Positions 8,970 to 18,542 of a DNA stretch of 64,000 bases are shown here, one piece after another. The DNA comes from Azonexus hydrophilus (GTDB taxonomy: Bacteria; Pseudomonadota; Gammaproteobacteria; Burkholderiales; Rhodocyclaceae). Within the stretch, counting starts at the first letter, position 1; every line of letters starts with the position of its first letter. The stretch is from NCBI RefSeq assembly GCF_905120355.1, contig NZ_CAJHOB010000001.1, forward strand, positions 177,485 to 241,484. Reading direction: 5' to 3'. The notes under the pieces were generated by a model. The model was given only the letters and a program-made list of their open reading frames with translations. It was not told the DNA's origin and made no database searches. Both the position numbers and the translations under genes were made by a program.

Positions 8970-10739
8970 ATGACCACAACTGCTCTCACCGTTGATGCAA
9001 AGGATGTCGTCAAACGCTTCAAAGGAGCGGTTGGCGGGCCGGCATTGAACGGCATCACCCTCTCGATTCCCAAAGGGCAGCTCACCGCCCTCGTGGGGCC
9101 TGATGGCGCGGGCAAGACCACACTCATACGGTTAATCGCTGGTCTGATGAAGCCGGATTCAGGGAGCCTCTACACACTGGGCATTGATGTGGCCGCCAAG
9201 CCCCAGGAGGTACAAGACCTCATCAGCTACATGCCTCAACGCTTTGGCCTCTATGAAGACCTGAGCGTCATGGAGAACCTTAATCTCTATGCCGACCTGC
9301 ACGGCGTACCAATGGATGAGCGTCGAGAACGCTTTGACCGCATGCTGTCCATGACAGACATGGCCGCATTCACCAATCGCCTGGCAGGAAATCTATCGGG
9401 CGGCATGAAGCAAAAGCTTGGGTTGGCCTGCACGCTGGTACGTTCCCCCCGGCTACTTCTTCTCGACGAACCGACCGTCGGCGTTGACCCGCTCTCCCGC
9501 CGTGAGTTGTGGCGCATCGTGCAGCAGCTAGTCGAGGAAGAAGGTCTTCCGGTGATTGTGAGCACGGCTTACATGGACGAAGCAGAGCGTTGTAAGCACG
9601 TCATCGTAATGACTGAAGGGCAAGTGCTAGCCCAGGGCACACCGGATGAACTGTGCCGGCCGGCCAAGGGCCGTTGCTTTGTTGCCTATCCGCGGGAAGG
9701 TGAGTTGGCTAGGACGCTACAGGCGAGACTTATCGACGATAAGAGGCATGTTCTCGATGCTGTGCCGGAAAGCGGCGCGGTGCGCTTTATCCAGGCTGGG
9801 GGCACGGAGCCTCGTGACCTTGAAGGAATACTTCTGGGAGCTCGATGCGAGGCCACTCCCTCCCGCCTCGAAGATGGAGTGATGACCCTCCTGCGCGAGC
9901 GTGCGACCCAGGACGGCCACGAGGATGCGGTTGAGACCAAGAGTTCGTCTGTACAGCTCGACACGAAGGACTCAATCGAGTTAATCAAGGTCCGCGACCT
10001 GGTTCGCCAATTTGGCAGCTTTACAGCGGTTGCCAGTACCTCGTTCAGCGTTCGCCGAGGCGAAATCTTCGGTCTACTCGGGCCCAATGGCGCGGGGAAG
10101 ACGACCACATTCCGCATGCTTTGCGGCCTGCTCCCGGCGACCAGTGGCTTCCTCGAGGTGGCGGGTTTCAACCTGAGAACCGCCCGAGCACCTGCTCGCG
10201 CTCGCATCGGCTATGTCTCCCAGAAGTTTGCCCTGTATGGAAATCTGTCCGTCACCGAAAACCTCACGTTCTTCGGAGGCGCCTATGGCTTGGGCAGACA
10301 GGAGCTGAATGCCCAGGTAGAGCGAGCGCTAGACGAATTTCAGCTGCGGGAAAAGAAAGACGAACGAAGCGGTGAGCTTCCCGGCGGTTTCAAGCAACGG
10401 CTGGCCATGGCCACGGCCCTGATACATCGCCCCGAGATTCTCTTCCTCGACGAGCCCACCAGCGGCATCGACCCACTCGCCCGTCGTGCTTTCTGGCGGC
10501 GCATCACGACCCTTGCGGCCGAAGGCACCACCATCATCGTCACAACCCATTTCATGGAGGAAGCGGAGTATTGCGACCGCATCGTCATCCAGGATGCTGG
10601 GCGCTTGCTGGCGATTGGAACACCTCACGAAGTTCGCAGCCAGGCATCGGGTGCGGCGAACATGAATGAGGCGTTCCTGGAGATTATCAAGAAGGCGCGC
10701 GAAAGCAGGCCGACCGGTGCCACCGCGGTGGAGGCCTGA
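8970..10739 (+). CDS. Fused double ABC ATPase (YbhF-like)
   Basis: A 589-residue protein made of two complete ABC nucleotide-binding domains in tandem. NBD1 has Walker A GPDGAGKT (43-50), signature LSGGMKQK and Walker B LLLLDEPTVGVD. NBD2 (from about 330) has Walker A GPNGAGKT near 371, signature variant LPGGFKQR and Walker B ILFLDEPTSGID. This duplicated architecture is characteristic of YbhF, the ATPase of the YbhFSR exporter. It energises the two YbhS/YbhR-type permeases encoded directly after it; its stop codon overlaps the next start (TGATG). The second signature has Pro in place of Ser, as is common in this subfamily. Confidence 0.92.
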   Translation: MTTTALTVDAKDVVKRFKGAVGGPALNGITLSIPKGQLTALVGPDGAGKTTLIRLIAGLMKPDSGSLYTLGIDVAAKPQEVQDLISYMPQRFGLYEDLSVMENLNLYADLHGVPMDERRERFDRMLSMTDMAAFTNRLAGNLSGGMKQKLGLACTLVRSPRLLLLDEPTVGVDPLSRRELWRIVQQLVEEEGLPVIVSTAYMDEAERCKHVIVMTEGQVLAQGTPDELCRPAKGRCFVAYPREGELARTLQARLIDDKRHVLDAVPESGAVRFIQAGGTEPRDLEGILLGARCEATPSRLEDGVMTLLRERATQDGHEDAVETKSSSVQLDTKDSIELIKVRDLVRQFGSFTAVASTSFSVRRGEIFGLLGPNGAGKTTTFRMLCGLLPATSGFLEVAGFNLRTARAPARARIGYVSQKFALYGNLSVTENLTFFGGAYGLGRQELNAQVERALDEFQLREKKDERSGELPGGFKQRLAMATALIHRPEILFLDEPTSGIDPLARRAFWRRITTLAAEGTTIIVTTHFMEEAEYCDRIVIQDAGRLLAIGTPHEVRSQASGAANMNEAFLEIIKKARESRPTGATAVEA

Positions 10740-11899
10740 TGATGCAAACCCAATCGACTTGGCTCCCACGAAACTTGAGTCATTTTTGGCGACGGCTCAG
10801 GGCGCTCACCATCAAGGAGTTTCGCCAGCTGATACGCGACAAGAGCAACCTGGCGATAGGTATCTTCCTGCCCATCGCACTGATACTGCTCTTCGGGTAC
10901 GGACTCTCGCTCGATATTCGGAATGCGCCAGTCGCCATCGTCCTAGAAGATGGCGCGCCCATGGCGCGCGATGTTGTGGCGGGATTGCGTGGCTCGGACT
11001 ACATCGCCCCTCGTTACGTCACGACGATGGCCGAGGCGGAAGCCCTGATGCGTGGCCGCCAGGTCGACGGCATTGTCCGCATCCCCTCCGACTTTTCTCG
11101 GCAACTGGCTCAGGGCCGAGGAACGGTACAGCTTGTCGTCCATGGAACGGATGCAGCGACGGCCGCCAGTCTTCGTGGTTATGTGTCCGCAGCCATTGAT
11201 GGATGGAACAAGCGCCGCGCCGATAGCGCCGGCAGGGTCAGTGCTGCTCCAGGCGTGGAGCTTGTTGACCGTCTCTGGTTCAACTCGGCCAATTCGAGCA
11301 CCTGGTATCTGGTTCCTGGGCTGATAGTCCTCATCATGACCCTGGTTGGCGGATTCCTAACCTCGATGGTCATCGCCCGGGAATGGGAGCGCGGAACGAT
11401 GGAGGCCCTTTTCGTCACCCCGGTGCGTTCCCTCGAAATACTGCTCGCCAAAATCATCCCGTACTTCGCGGTGGGTATGGGAGGGCTGACGCTCTGCCTG
11501 GTCGCCGCCCGGGGGTTGTTCCATGTGCCGCTTCACGGTTCGCTCTGGGTGCTGATGGTCAGTTCAATGCTTTATCTGATGGTCGCACTGAGTCTGGGGT
11601 TGTTGATTTCAGCGGCCGCCCGCAATCAGTTTCTTGCAAGCCAGGTCGCCGTCATCATTACCTTCCTGCCGGCCCTGATGCTCTCCGGCTTCCTGTTTGA
11701 CCTGCACAACGTACCGACCGGCATCCAGAAGGTCGCGTCCATCCTGCCTGCAACCTACTACGTTGAACTGGCGCGCATGAGCTTCCTGGCCGGCGACAAC
11801 CTCAACCTAATCGTGCGCGACTGGACAATCCTTGTCGTGCAGTTTGCCGTGCTCATCACGGGCGCGCGTCTACGAACCAAGAAGACATTGGACCGATGA
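10739..11899 (+). CDS. ABC-2 type permease (YbhS-like)
   Basis: Inner-membrane ABC-2 permease of 386 residues. It has a cytosolic N-terminus with IKEFRQLIRDKSNL (coupling helix), one transmembrane segment near 40-55, a large periplasmic domain (about 60-190) and five further membrane segments to the C-terminus. It contains the ABC-2 signature region ending in the EWERGTMEALFVTP block, which is typical of YbhS/YbhR. Its start overlaps the ATPase stop by one base and its own stop overlaps the next start by four, so the operon is translationally coupled. It pairs with the next gene as a heterodimer. Confidence 0.9.
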   Translation: MMQTQSTWLPRNLSHFWRRLRALTIKEFRQLIRDKSNLAIGIFLPIALILLFGYGLSLDIRNAPVAIVLEDGAPMARDVVAGLRGSDYIAPRYVTTMAEAEALMRGRQVDGIVRIPSDFSRQLAQGRGTVQLVVHGTDAATAASLRGYVSAAIDGWNKRRADSAGRVSAAPGVELVDRLWFNSANSSTWYLVPGLIVLIMTLVGGFLTSMVIAREWERGTMEALFVTPVRSLEILLAKIIPYFAVGMGGLTLCLVAARGLFHVPLHGSLWVLMVSSMLYLMVALSLGLLISAAARNQFLASQVAVIITFLPALMLSGFLFDLHNVPTGIQKVASILPATYYVELARMSFLAGDNLNLIVRDWTILVVQFAVLITGARLRTKKTLDR

Positions 11900-13026
11900 T
11901 GACTCTGCTCGAATCCATTACTGGTTCTCTTCGCCGAATCTCCTTCCTGTTCCGCAAGGAAGTCTTGGCGATTTTGAAGGACCCCGCCATCCGGGTAATT
12001 CTCATCGTCCCGATTGTTATCCAGTCGCTGGTCTTCGGTTACGCGGCCACCTACGACCTCAATCATGTGCGATACGCCGTTCTAAATGAGAGTCATGGCG
12101 CAGCCTCGACAAATCTGCTGGCTCGTCTGGAGGGCTCAAAGGTCTTTGTACGGGCGGCGACGCTGCGCAATTCAAGCGATATTGCTCGTGCTATCGACAA
12201 TGGCGAGGCGCTGCTGGTTCTCCACTTCGCGCCCGACTTCGACGCGAAACTAGCATCAACGGGTAGCGCACCTGTTCAGCTCATTCTCGATGGGCGTAAC
12301 TCGACCACTGCCAATATGGCGGCTGGCCACCTGAGCACCCTGATTGGCCAATTCAACGCTTCACTACCCAACGCGGTACGTCCACCCGTCAACATTGAAA
12401 TCCGAGCCTGGTTCAATCCCAACCTGGAATCTCGGTGGAACATCGTTCCCGCCCTGATTGCTTCCCTGAGCATGATTCAAACTTTGCTGTTGGCCGCATT
12501 GTCGGTGGCCCGTGAGCGTGAACAGGGCACGTTCGACCAACTGCTCGTGACGCCACTGCGACCCATGGAGATTTTGATTGGCAAGGCGTCGCCGGCCATC
12601 ACTATCGGACTGGTGCAGGCAAGCCTGGTTTTCTGCGTGGCGCTGTTCTGGTTCCGGATTCCGTTCCAGGGGTCCTTGGTTGTGCTCTATGTGGGGCTTG
12701 TCGCCTTTACAACGGCCTGCGTTGGTATTGGTCTCTCCATCTCGGCGCTGTCCCTGAATATGCACCAGGCAATGGTTTACGCCTTCGTACTCATCATGCC
12801 GCTCATCCTGTTGTCCGGGCTCGTCACGCCCGTTGGCAACATGCCTACCGCACTACAGATTCTGACTTACGCCGACCCGTTGCGATTCGCCATCGACCTG
12901 GTTCGCCGGGTCTATCTGGAGGGTGCTGGTTGGCAGGACGTAGGAATGGATTTTGTCCCGATGCTGGTGATAGCCGCGATAACGCTTCCCGTTGCCGCAT
13001 GGCTTTTCCGAAATCGGCTGACCTAA
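11896..13026 (+). CDS. ABC-2 type permease (YbhR-like)
   Basis: Second ABC-2 permease, 376 residues, with the same topology as its neighbour: cytosolic RKEVLAILKDPAIRV, a first membrane segment, a long periplasmic loop and a C-terminal membrane bundle. The EREQGTFDQLLVTPLRP block is the usual cytosolic signature of this family. The ATGA overlap with the preceding gene shows coupling. Together the two permeases and the fused ATPase form a YbhFSR-type exporter. Confidence 0.9.
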   Translation: MMTLLESITGSLRRISFLFRKEVLAILKDPAIRVILIVPIVIQSLVFGYAATYDLNHVRYAVLNESHGAASTNLLARLEGSKVFVRAATLRNSSDIARAIDNGEALLVLHFAPDFDAKLASTGSAPVQLILDGRNSTTANMAAGHLSTLIGQFNASLPNAVRPPVNIEIRAWFNPNLESRWNIVPALIASLSMIQTLLLAALSVAREREQGTFDQLLVTPLRPMEILIGKASPAITIGLVQASLVFCVALFWFRIPFQGSLVVLYVGLVAFTTACVGIGLSISALSLNMHQAMVYAFVLIMPLILLSGLVTPVGNMPTALQILTYADPLRFAIDLVRRVYLEGAGWQDVGMDFVPMLVIAAITLPVAAWLFRNRLT

Positions 13027-13036
13027 GGGGAATGCA

Positions 13037-14542
13037 ATGAAGAACACCTTAACCTTGCGTGTGCATCGGTCGCTGTGGCTCCTGAGCACGAGCATTCTAT
13101 TGTCGGCATGTGCAGCCGTTGGCCCTGACTATAAGGCACCTGAGCTTTTGTCTCCGGCCACTTGGTCTTTATGGTCGAGCTCGAGCAAAGAATTGCCCAG
13201 GAACGAGGGGATGCAGGGAGCCCCCGAGCATAAGTGGTGGGCTGCATTTCAGGATTCCGTGCTGGACCAGTTGGAAACCCGCGTGCTTGAGTCCAGCCCA
13301 GACTTGAAGACTGCAATGCTTCACTATGAACAGGCACGCTCTCAGAGGAGTGTCACTGCTAGCCAGCAAGTCCCCGAAGTCAAACTCCAGGGTGGCGCAA
13401 TTCGCCAGCGGCAGAGCGAATACGCGGCGGGGGACCGGGTGCTGGACGTAATGGCGCCGAATAATCGGGATGCGGTTGCCAAATCACTATCCGAGCCTTA
13501 CACCTCCTACCAAGGCGGATTCGATGCGTCTTGGGAAATTGACCTGTGGGGACGTGTGCGCCGAGCGGTTGAGGCTGCTGATGCAGACATCGCCAATTCG
13601 TTGGCATTACTTGACCAGACCAGACTCGTCATCTCCAGCGACTTGGCGATGGCCTATATCGACCTGCGCACAACGCAACGCCTGTTGAAATTGACGCGGG
13701 ACGACATCACGGCCCTGCGCGAGCGGACATCTATGATGGAGTCCAGGAGCAAGCATGGACTCGCCAACGATTTGGACCTTGAGCGCCAGCGGCTGCAACT
13801 GGCTGACCTTGAGGCACAGATGCCCCCGCTACTTGAACAGGAGGCACAGTCCAAGAACCGTATTTGCCTGCTTCTCGGGCTGCGCCCCGGTGATTTGGCC
13901 AAAGAGCTGGCCGCCGAGAGTGCTCCTGCCGCGGCAATGGTGTTGCCTCAATACAAGCTCGGCGTGCCATCTGAGTTGGCCGGTCGACGCCCTGACATTC
14001 GTGCGGCCGAAGCGCGCTTACATCAGGCAACTGCGGCGATAGGCGAAGCCCAGGCCCAGCTTTATCCTAGTGTTCGCCTTGGTCTTCGCTTCGGTTTGGA
14101 TTCCTACGAAGCTGGCAAGTTTGGTGATTGGGGTAGCCGCTTCTGGTCTATCGGTCCGAGTTTGGATTTGCCGATTTTCGATGGTGGCCGCCGTCGTGCC
14201 ACCGTGACGCTTCGAGAACTGCGCCAGCAGGAAGCTGCTATCGAATTTCAACGGACGGTATTGAGGGCTTGGCAGGAAGTTGACGATGCATTGACGTCCT
14301 ATGCAGCAGAACAGGAACGGCAACAGCGCCTTCTTGTTAAGGCTCAAAGCAGTGCTGATGTCTATCAGTTGGCACAAGCTCGGGAGCGTGCCGGGTTGGT
14401 CGATTACCTCAATGTTATCGACGCTCAGCGTACCGACATTCAAGCAAGGCGTGACGTTGTTGCAAGCCAGGGGCGCACGCAGCTTCGCTTCATTGCAATA
14501 TACCGAGCACTGGGTGGTGGAGTGGCTGAAACTGCTGACTGA
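13037..14542 (+). CDS. NodT-family outer membrane factor lipoprotein
   Basis: Outer-membrane efflux protein of 501 residues. The signal peptide ends in a lipobox (LLSAC, Cys25 lipidated) followed by AAVGPDYKAPE, the standard NodT/OprM-family start. Two OEP repeats follow, with the conserved SWEIDLWGRVRR and GRRPDIRAAEARL blocks and a C-terminal VDYLNVIDAQR. It forms the trimeric channel-tunnel for export. The E. coli ybhGFSR operon has no dedicated channel gene, so this operon is more complete. It ends the island operon; the next gene is creD. Confidence 0.92.
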   Translation: MKNTLTLRVHRSLWLLSTSILLSACAAVGPDYKAPELLSPATWSLWSSSSKELPRNEGMQGAPEHKWWAAFQDSVLDQLETRVLESSPDLKTAMLHYEQARSQRSVTASQQVPEVKLQGGAIRQRQSEYAAGDRVLDVMAPNNRDAVAKSLSEPYTSYQGGFDASWEIDLWGRVRRAVEAADADIANSLALLDQTRLVISSDLAMAYIDLRTTQRLLKLTRDDITALRERTSMMESRSKHGLANDLDLERQRLQLADLEAQMPPLLEQEAQSKNRICLLLGLRPGDLAKELAAESAPAAAMVLPQYKLGVPSELAGRRPDIRAAEARLHQATAAIGEAQAQLYPSVRLGLRFGLDSYEAGKFGDWGSRFWSIGPSLDLPIFDGGRRRATVTLRELRQQEAAIEFQRTVLRAWQEVDDALTSYAAEQERQQRLLVKAQSSADVYQLAQARERAGLVDYLNVIDAQRTDIQARRDVVASQGRTQLRFIAIYRALGGGVAETAD

Positions 14543-14664
14543 TGCTCCGCTTGGGTGGAGGCAGAAACTAAGAAAGCAGCCGTTCAAATGACAGCTTTAG
14601 GGCGAAGCCTACTGGCCGCTTGTGGCCGGAGGCTGACTGACGTCCCCTTGCGGTAGCCTCCCAC

Positions 14665-14680
14665 TTCACCCCCACTTCAC
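14665..14680 (+). promoter_or_regulatory. cre-tag: predicted CreB binding site in front of creD
   Basis: TTCAC at 14665-14669 and TTCAC at 14676-14680 are separated by exactly six bases (CCCCAC). This matches the E. coli CreB recognition sequence TTCAC-N6-TTCAC. It is 67 bp upstream of the creD start, a sensible activator position. No second copy was seen in the gap before creB. Confidence 0.7.
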
Positions 14681-14747
14681 AAACCCTCATAACCACCTCA
14701 CCTACCCCGTCCAGACTCGCTCCCGTCAATCACCCAGGGAGCCAATC

Positions 14748-16064
14748 ATGGACAGGAAACTGCTTTACAAGATCGTCGCCATCGTCACGATGTCGATCCT
14801 TCTGCTGATACCGCTGGCGCTGATCGAGGGGCAGATTCGCGAGCGTAGCCAGCGGCAGCACGAGGTGCAGCAGAACATCGCCGAGAGTTCGGCCGGGCCG
14901 CAGACGCTGATCGGGCCGATTGTCGTGCTGCGTTACCGCGAGCGCCTGCGCGAGACGCGGGTGGCGCCGGAGACCGGCAAGGTCACCGAGAGCACGCGGG
15001 TGGTCGAGCATCGCCGGCTGGTGGCGCCGGAGTCGCTGGAGATCGACGGCGGCGTGAAGGTCGAGACGCGCCAGCGCGGCATCTACCAGGCGCGGCTGTT
15101 TCACCTCGACAGCCAGGTCGCCAGCCGCTTCCGCTTCAACGCGCCGCCGCCGAGCGGCGATGCCGAACTGCTCGACCTGCAGGCGACACTGGTCGTCGGG
15201 CTGTCCGATCCGCGCGGCGTGGCCAGCGATCCGGAGGTGACGATCAACGGCCAGCGCCATCGTTTCGCCAGCGGCAAGGTCGATCCGGAAATCATGCCCT
15301 TGCAGCCGTTGACCGTGACCCTCGGGCGCATCGAGGCGGGCAAGCCCTACGATTTCTCGCTGGCCTTTCCGCTGCATCTGACCGGCACCACGCGCCTGGC
15401 CATCGCGCCGGTCGGCGAGAGCAACCGCATCGCGCTGAAGTCGGCCTGGCCGCACCCAAATTTCGGCGGCCGCTTCCTGCCGCGCGAGCGCAGCGTCGGC
15501 GCCGACGGCTTCAGCGCCCGCTGGGAGGTCTCCCACCTCGCCCGCAATTTCGACAACGCACTCAACCCGAACAGCGGCGAGGCGCTGGCGATCGACTTCA
15601 TCAACCCGGTCAACGTCTATCTGCAGTCGGAGCGCGCGGTGAAGTACGGCGTGCTGTTCATCGTGCTGACCTTCGCCGGCTTCTTCCTCACCGAAATCCT
15701 GCGCCGGGCGCCGATCCATCCGCTGCAATACCTGCTGGTCGGGCTAGCGCTGGCGATCTTCTTCCTGCTGCTGATCGCTTTCTCCGAGCACATGCCCTTC
15801 GCCACCGCCTACGGCCTGTCGGCGGTAGCCTGCATCGTGCTGATTGGCTGGTATCTGACCGGCGCGCTCGGCGGCTGGCGCCAGGGCGCAGCCTTTGGCG
15901 CCGGACTGAGCGGGCTTTACGGCGTGCTTTTCGGCGTGCTGCGTTCGGAAGACAACGCGCTGCTGATGGGCAGCCTGCTACTGTTCGCCGCACTCGGCGC
16001 GACCATGCTGGCGACCCGGCGATTCAACTGGTACCAAGAGGATGATGGGGGAGAAAACAGCTGA
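14748..16064 (+). CDS. creD: Cell envelope integrity inner membrane protein CreD
   Basis: A 438-residue CreD-family protein. The N-terminal transmembrane segment (about 8-28) is followed by a periplasmic domain of some 270 residues with the family-typical RSQRQHEVQQNIAESSAGPQ and a GPI..VLRYRER stretch. A C-terminal bundle of about six membrane helices follows (about 300-430, with RRAPIHPLQYLLVGLALAIF). GGGAGC-like Shine-Dalgarno bases (AGGGAG, 14736-14741) precede the ATG at 14748. CreD is the most strongly CreBC-induced gene in enterobacteria and affects envelope integrity. Its GC-rich codon use matches creBC and not the intervening island. Confidence 0.9.
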   Translation: MDRKLLYKIVAIVTMSILLLIPLALIEGQIRERSQRQHEVQQNIAESSAGPQTLIGPIVVLRYRERLRETRVAPETGKVTESTRVVEHRRLVAPESLEIDGGVKVETRQRGIYQARLFHLDSQVASRFRFNAPPPSGDAELLDLQATLVVGLSDPRGVASDPEVTINGQRHRFASGKVDPEIMPLQPLTVTLGRIEAGKPYDFSLAFPLHLTGTTRLAIAPVGESNRIALKSAWPHPNFGGRFLPRERSVGADGFSARWEVSHLARNFDNALNPNSGEALAIDFINPVNVYLQSERAVKYGVLFIVLTFAGFFLTEILRRAPIHPLQYLLVGLALAIFFLLLIAFSEHMPFATAYGLSAVACIVLIGWYLTGALGGWRQGAAFGAGLSGLYGVLFGVLRSEDNALLMGSLLLFAALGATMLATRRFNWYQEDDGGENS

Positions 16065-16100
16065 CGCGCCGAGCCTGAAAGCAGCAGGGTCAACCTGCGT

Positions 16101-16595
16101 TCAGTCGCGGTAGTTACCGTCCTTGATCGGAAAATCGGTGATCTTACTGCGGATCAGCGCGATGGCTTCGCGCAGTTCGTCGATTTTCTTGCCGGACACC
16201 CGCACGGCATCCCCCTGGATGGACGCTTGCGCCTTCAGTTTGGCATCCTTGATCAGCTTGACGATCTTCTTCGCCAGCTCACTGTCGATGCCATCCTTGA
16301 TTTTCAATTCCTGCTTGACCTTGTTGCCGGAAACGCTCTGCACCTTCTGCACATCCAGACGCTTGACGCTGTCCTTTTCCTTCTTTTCCAGGGCCGGAAA
16401 CAGCAGATCCTTGATCTGGTCCAGCTGGAATTCGGAATCGCCCCACAGGGTGATGACCTTGTCCTTCTCGTTCAGCTCGGCCTTGGCCGAGGTGCCCTTG
16501 AAGTCGTAGCGGTTGTCGATCTGGCGCGCGGCAACATCGACAGCGTTCTTCAAGGCGACCATGTCGGCTTCGGAGGTGAAATCAAAACTAGGCAT
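16101..16595 (-). CDS. yajQ: YajQ-family nucleotide/cyclic-di-GMP-binding protein
   Basis: A 164-residue cytoplasmic protein covering the full YajQ/DUF520 family length. It starts MPSFDF, contains NRYDFKGTSA and RQIDNRYD, and ends RSKITDFPIKDGNYRD, all family hallmarks. The two ferredoxin-like subdomains bind nucleotides; some members bind cyclic di-GMP and act with transcription factors. The start is supported by CAGGAG 7 bases upstream. It is transcribed alone, convergent with creD. Confidence 0.95.
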   Translation of the reverse strand: MPSFDFTSEADMVALKNAVDVAARQIDNRYDFKGTSAKAELNEKDKVITLWGDSEFQLDQIKDLLFPALEKKEKDSVKRLDVQKVQSVSGNKVKQELKIKDGIDSELAKKIVKLIKDAKLKAQASIQGDAVRVSGKKIDELREAIALIRSKITDFPIKDGNYRD

Positions 16596-16623
16596 GGAAA
16601 CTCCTGAAACGTGTATTGACGGT

Positions 16624-16649
16624 GCTGCGGCTACCTTGGCTGCCGCAGC
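16624..16649 (-). terminator. Hairpin between ppnP and yajQ, possible terminator
   Basis: GCTGCGGC (16624-16631) pairs with GCCGCAGC (16642-16649) around a 10-base loop. It lies 13 bp downstream of the ppnP stop on the minus strand. There is no T run, so intrinsic termination is uncertain; it may instead protect the transcript end. Confidence 0.4.
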
Positions 16650-16661
16650 AGCCTGGAATGA

Positions 16662-16976
16662 TCAAGCAAAATGACAGACGTAGTGGTAAGGCTCGTCGCA
16701 GGCGATATCGAACGACGAATTGCCTGCTACGTTGAAGGACTGACCTGCCCCATACGTCACCCACTCGCTTTCGCCCTTGAGCCGGACGCGGCAGGAACCG
16801 CCAACGCCTTCCATGATTTCCGGGGCACCGGTATTGAAGGTCAGGGTGGACGGCAGGATCACGCCGACGGTCTTTTTCGAACCGTCAGCCAGAATGATGG
16901 TGTGGCTGACGCACTTGCCGTCGAAATACACATTGGCCGCCTTGACGACGCTGACTTGATCAAATTGCGCGGACAT
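16662..16976 (-). CDS. ppnP: Pyrimidine/purine nucleoside phosphorylase PpnP (DUF1255)
   Basis: A small 104-residue cupin-fold protein of the PpnP/YaiE family. It starts [26 protein letters not shown], and the [16 protein letters not shown] and [13 protein letters not shown] blocks are highly conserved in the family. PpnP phosphorolyses a broad range of nucleosides to base plus ribose-1-phosphate. The start codon is immediately next to the stop of the preceding DUF2788 gene, so they are cotranscribed. Confidence 0.95.
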   Translation of the reverse strand: MSAQFDQVSVVKAANVYFDGKCVSHTIILADGSKKTVGVILPSTLTFNTGAPEIMEGVGGSCRVRLKGESEWVTYGAGQSFNVAGNSSFDIACDEPYHYVCHFA

Positions 16977-17213
16977 TCAAATTCCCCATATTTTCTGGAT
17001 GACGGATTTGGCGATGAAACCGAACATGCCGAAGGCCAGCACGAAGAACAGGACGAATGTCCCGGTCTTGCCCGCCTTCGACCGCCAGGCAATTTCACCG
17101 ATGATGAACAGCATGAACAGGATGAAGACGCCGACCCCCCAGGTCGAGAAGAAATCGGCGATCTGTTCTTCGGAGAGACCAAACAGGCCAGTGGGCGGCG
17201 GTGCGGGTTCCAT
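16977..17213 (-). CDS. DUF2788 small membrane protein
   Basis: A 78-residue protein with two predicted transmembrane helices (about 27-43 and 50-70) separated by the short charged turn RSKAGKTG. The arrangement matches the betaproteobacterial DUF2788 family of unknown function. It sits between argG and ppnP with no gap on the ppnP side. Confidence 0.8.
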   Translation of the reverse strand: MEPAPPPTGLFGLSEEQIADFFSTWGVGVFILFMLFIIGEIAWRSKAGKTGTFVLFFVLAFGMFGFIAKSVIQKIWGI

Positions 17214-17240
17214 CGTGAATCAGCCTTTCCTGGTTGTTTC

Positions 17241-18470
17241 TCAGTTCTTGCGTGCCTTGAGATTGGCAGCAATGCGCATGCGCAGCGCGTTGAGTTTGAT
17301 GAAGCCGCCGGCATCCTTCTGGTCGTAAGCACCGGCATCGTCCTCGAAGGTGGCGATGGTCGGGTCGAACAGCGAATCAGTCTTCGAGTCGCGGCCGGTG
17401 ACGATGACATTGCCCTTGTACAGCTTGAGGCGGACAAAGCCATTGACGCTCTGCTGGGTGTGGTCGATCAACGTCTGCAAGGCAATGCGCTCCGGGCTCC
17501 ACCAGTAGCCGTTGTACACCAGACTGGCATAGCGCGGCATCAGATCGTCCTTGAGGTGAGCGACTTCGCGGTCAAGGGTCACCGATTCGATGGCGCGGTG
17601 CGCCTTGAGCAGGATGGTGCCGCCCGGGGTTTCGTAACAGCCGCGCGATTTCATGCCGACGTAGCGGTTTTCGACCAGGTCGAGGCGACCGATACCATGC
17701 TTGCCGCCCAGTTCGTTCAACTTGGCGAGCAGCTCGTGGGCGGCCATTTTCTGGCCGTTGATCGCCACCAGATCGCCCTTTTCGAAATCGAGGTCAATGT
17801 ACTCCGCCGCATCCGGCGCCGCTTCCGGAGCCACCGTCCAGCGCCACATCGACTCTTCGGCCTCCGCCGCCGGATCTTCTAGGTGACGGCCCTCGTAGGA
17901 AATGTGCAGAAGGTTGGCGTCCATCGAGTAGGGCGAACCGCCCTGCTTGTGCTTCATGTCGACCGGAATGCCATGCTTTTCAGCGTAGGCCATGAGCTTT
18001 TCGCGCGACAGCAGATCCCATTCGCGCCACGGTGCAATCACCTTGACACCCGGCTTGAGCGCATAGGCGCCCAGTTCGAAGCGGACCTGATCGTTGCCCT
18101 TGCCGGTGGCTCCGTGCGAAATGGCATCGGCACCGGTGGCATTGGCGATCTCGATCAGGCGCTTGGCGATCAGCGGCCGGGCAATCGAGGTGCCCAGCAG
18201 GTATTCACCTTCATAGACGGTATTGGCGCGGAACATGGGGAAGACGAAATCCCGCACGAATTCTTCGCGCAGGTCGTCGATAAAGATATTCTCCGCCTTG
18301 ATGCCAGCCTTCAGCGCCTTGGCGCGCGCCGGCTCCAGTTCTTCACCCTGACCAAGGTCGGCGGTAAAAGTCACCACCTCGCATTGGTAGGTATCTTGCA
18401 ACCACTTCAGAATGACCGAGGTATCCAGACCACCGGAATAGGCCAGCACTACTTTTTTCACATCGCTCAT
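17241..18470 (-). CDS. argG: Argininosuccinate synthase ArgG
   Basis: A 409-residue enzyme joining citrulline and aspartate with ATP, the penultimate step of arginine synthesis. The chosen start is the ATG at 18470 ([18 protein letters not shown]), which has AAGGAAA upstream; a start 42 bases further out would add a Lys/Gln-rich leader absent from the family. The PP-loop AYSGGLDTS is at residues 10-18. The [13 protein letters not shown] citrulline/aspartate-binding block and the C-terminal tetramerisation helix are present. It is followed upstream by argF and argD on the same strand, so the arginine genes form one cluster. Confidence 0.96.
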   Translation of the reverse strand: MSDVKKVVLAYSGGLDTSVILKWLQDTYQCEVVTFTADLGQGEELEPARAKALKAGIKAENIFIDDLREEFVRDFVFPMFRANTVYEGEYLLGTSIARPLIAKRLIEIANATGADAISHGATGKGNDQVRFELGAYALKPGVKVIAPWREWDLLSREKLMAYAEKHGIPVDMKHKQGGSPYSMDANLLHISYEGRHLEDPAAEAEESMWRWTVAPEAAPDAAEYIDLDFEKGDLVAINGQKMAAHELLAKLNELGGKHGIGRLDLVENRYVGMKSRGCYETPGGTILLKAHRAIESVTLDREVAHLKDDLMPRYASLVYNGYWWSPERIALQTLIDHTQQSVNGFVRLKLYKGNVIVTGRDSKTDSLFDPTIATFEDDAGAYDQKDAGGFIKLNALRMRIAANLKARKN

Positions 18471-18542
18471 TTCGTTTTCCTTGCGCTTTTGCTGTTTGCA
18501 GCCGCCCGGCACCCGCCGTGCGGCAAAAAAATCAGACCGGAA

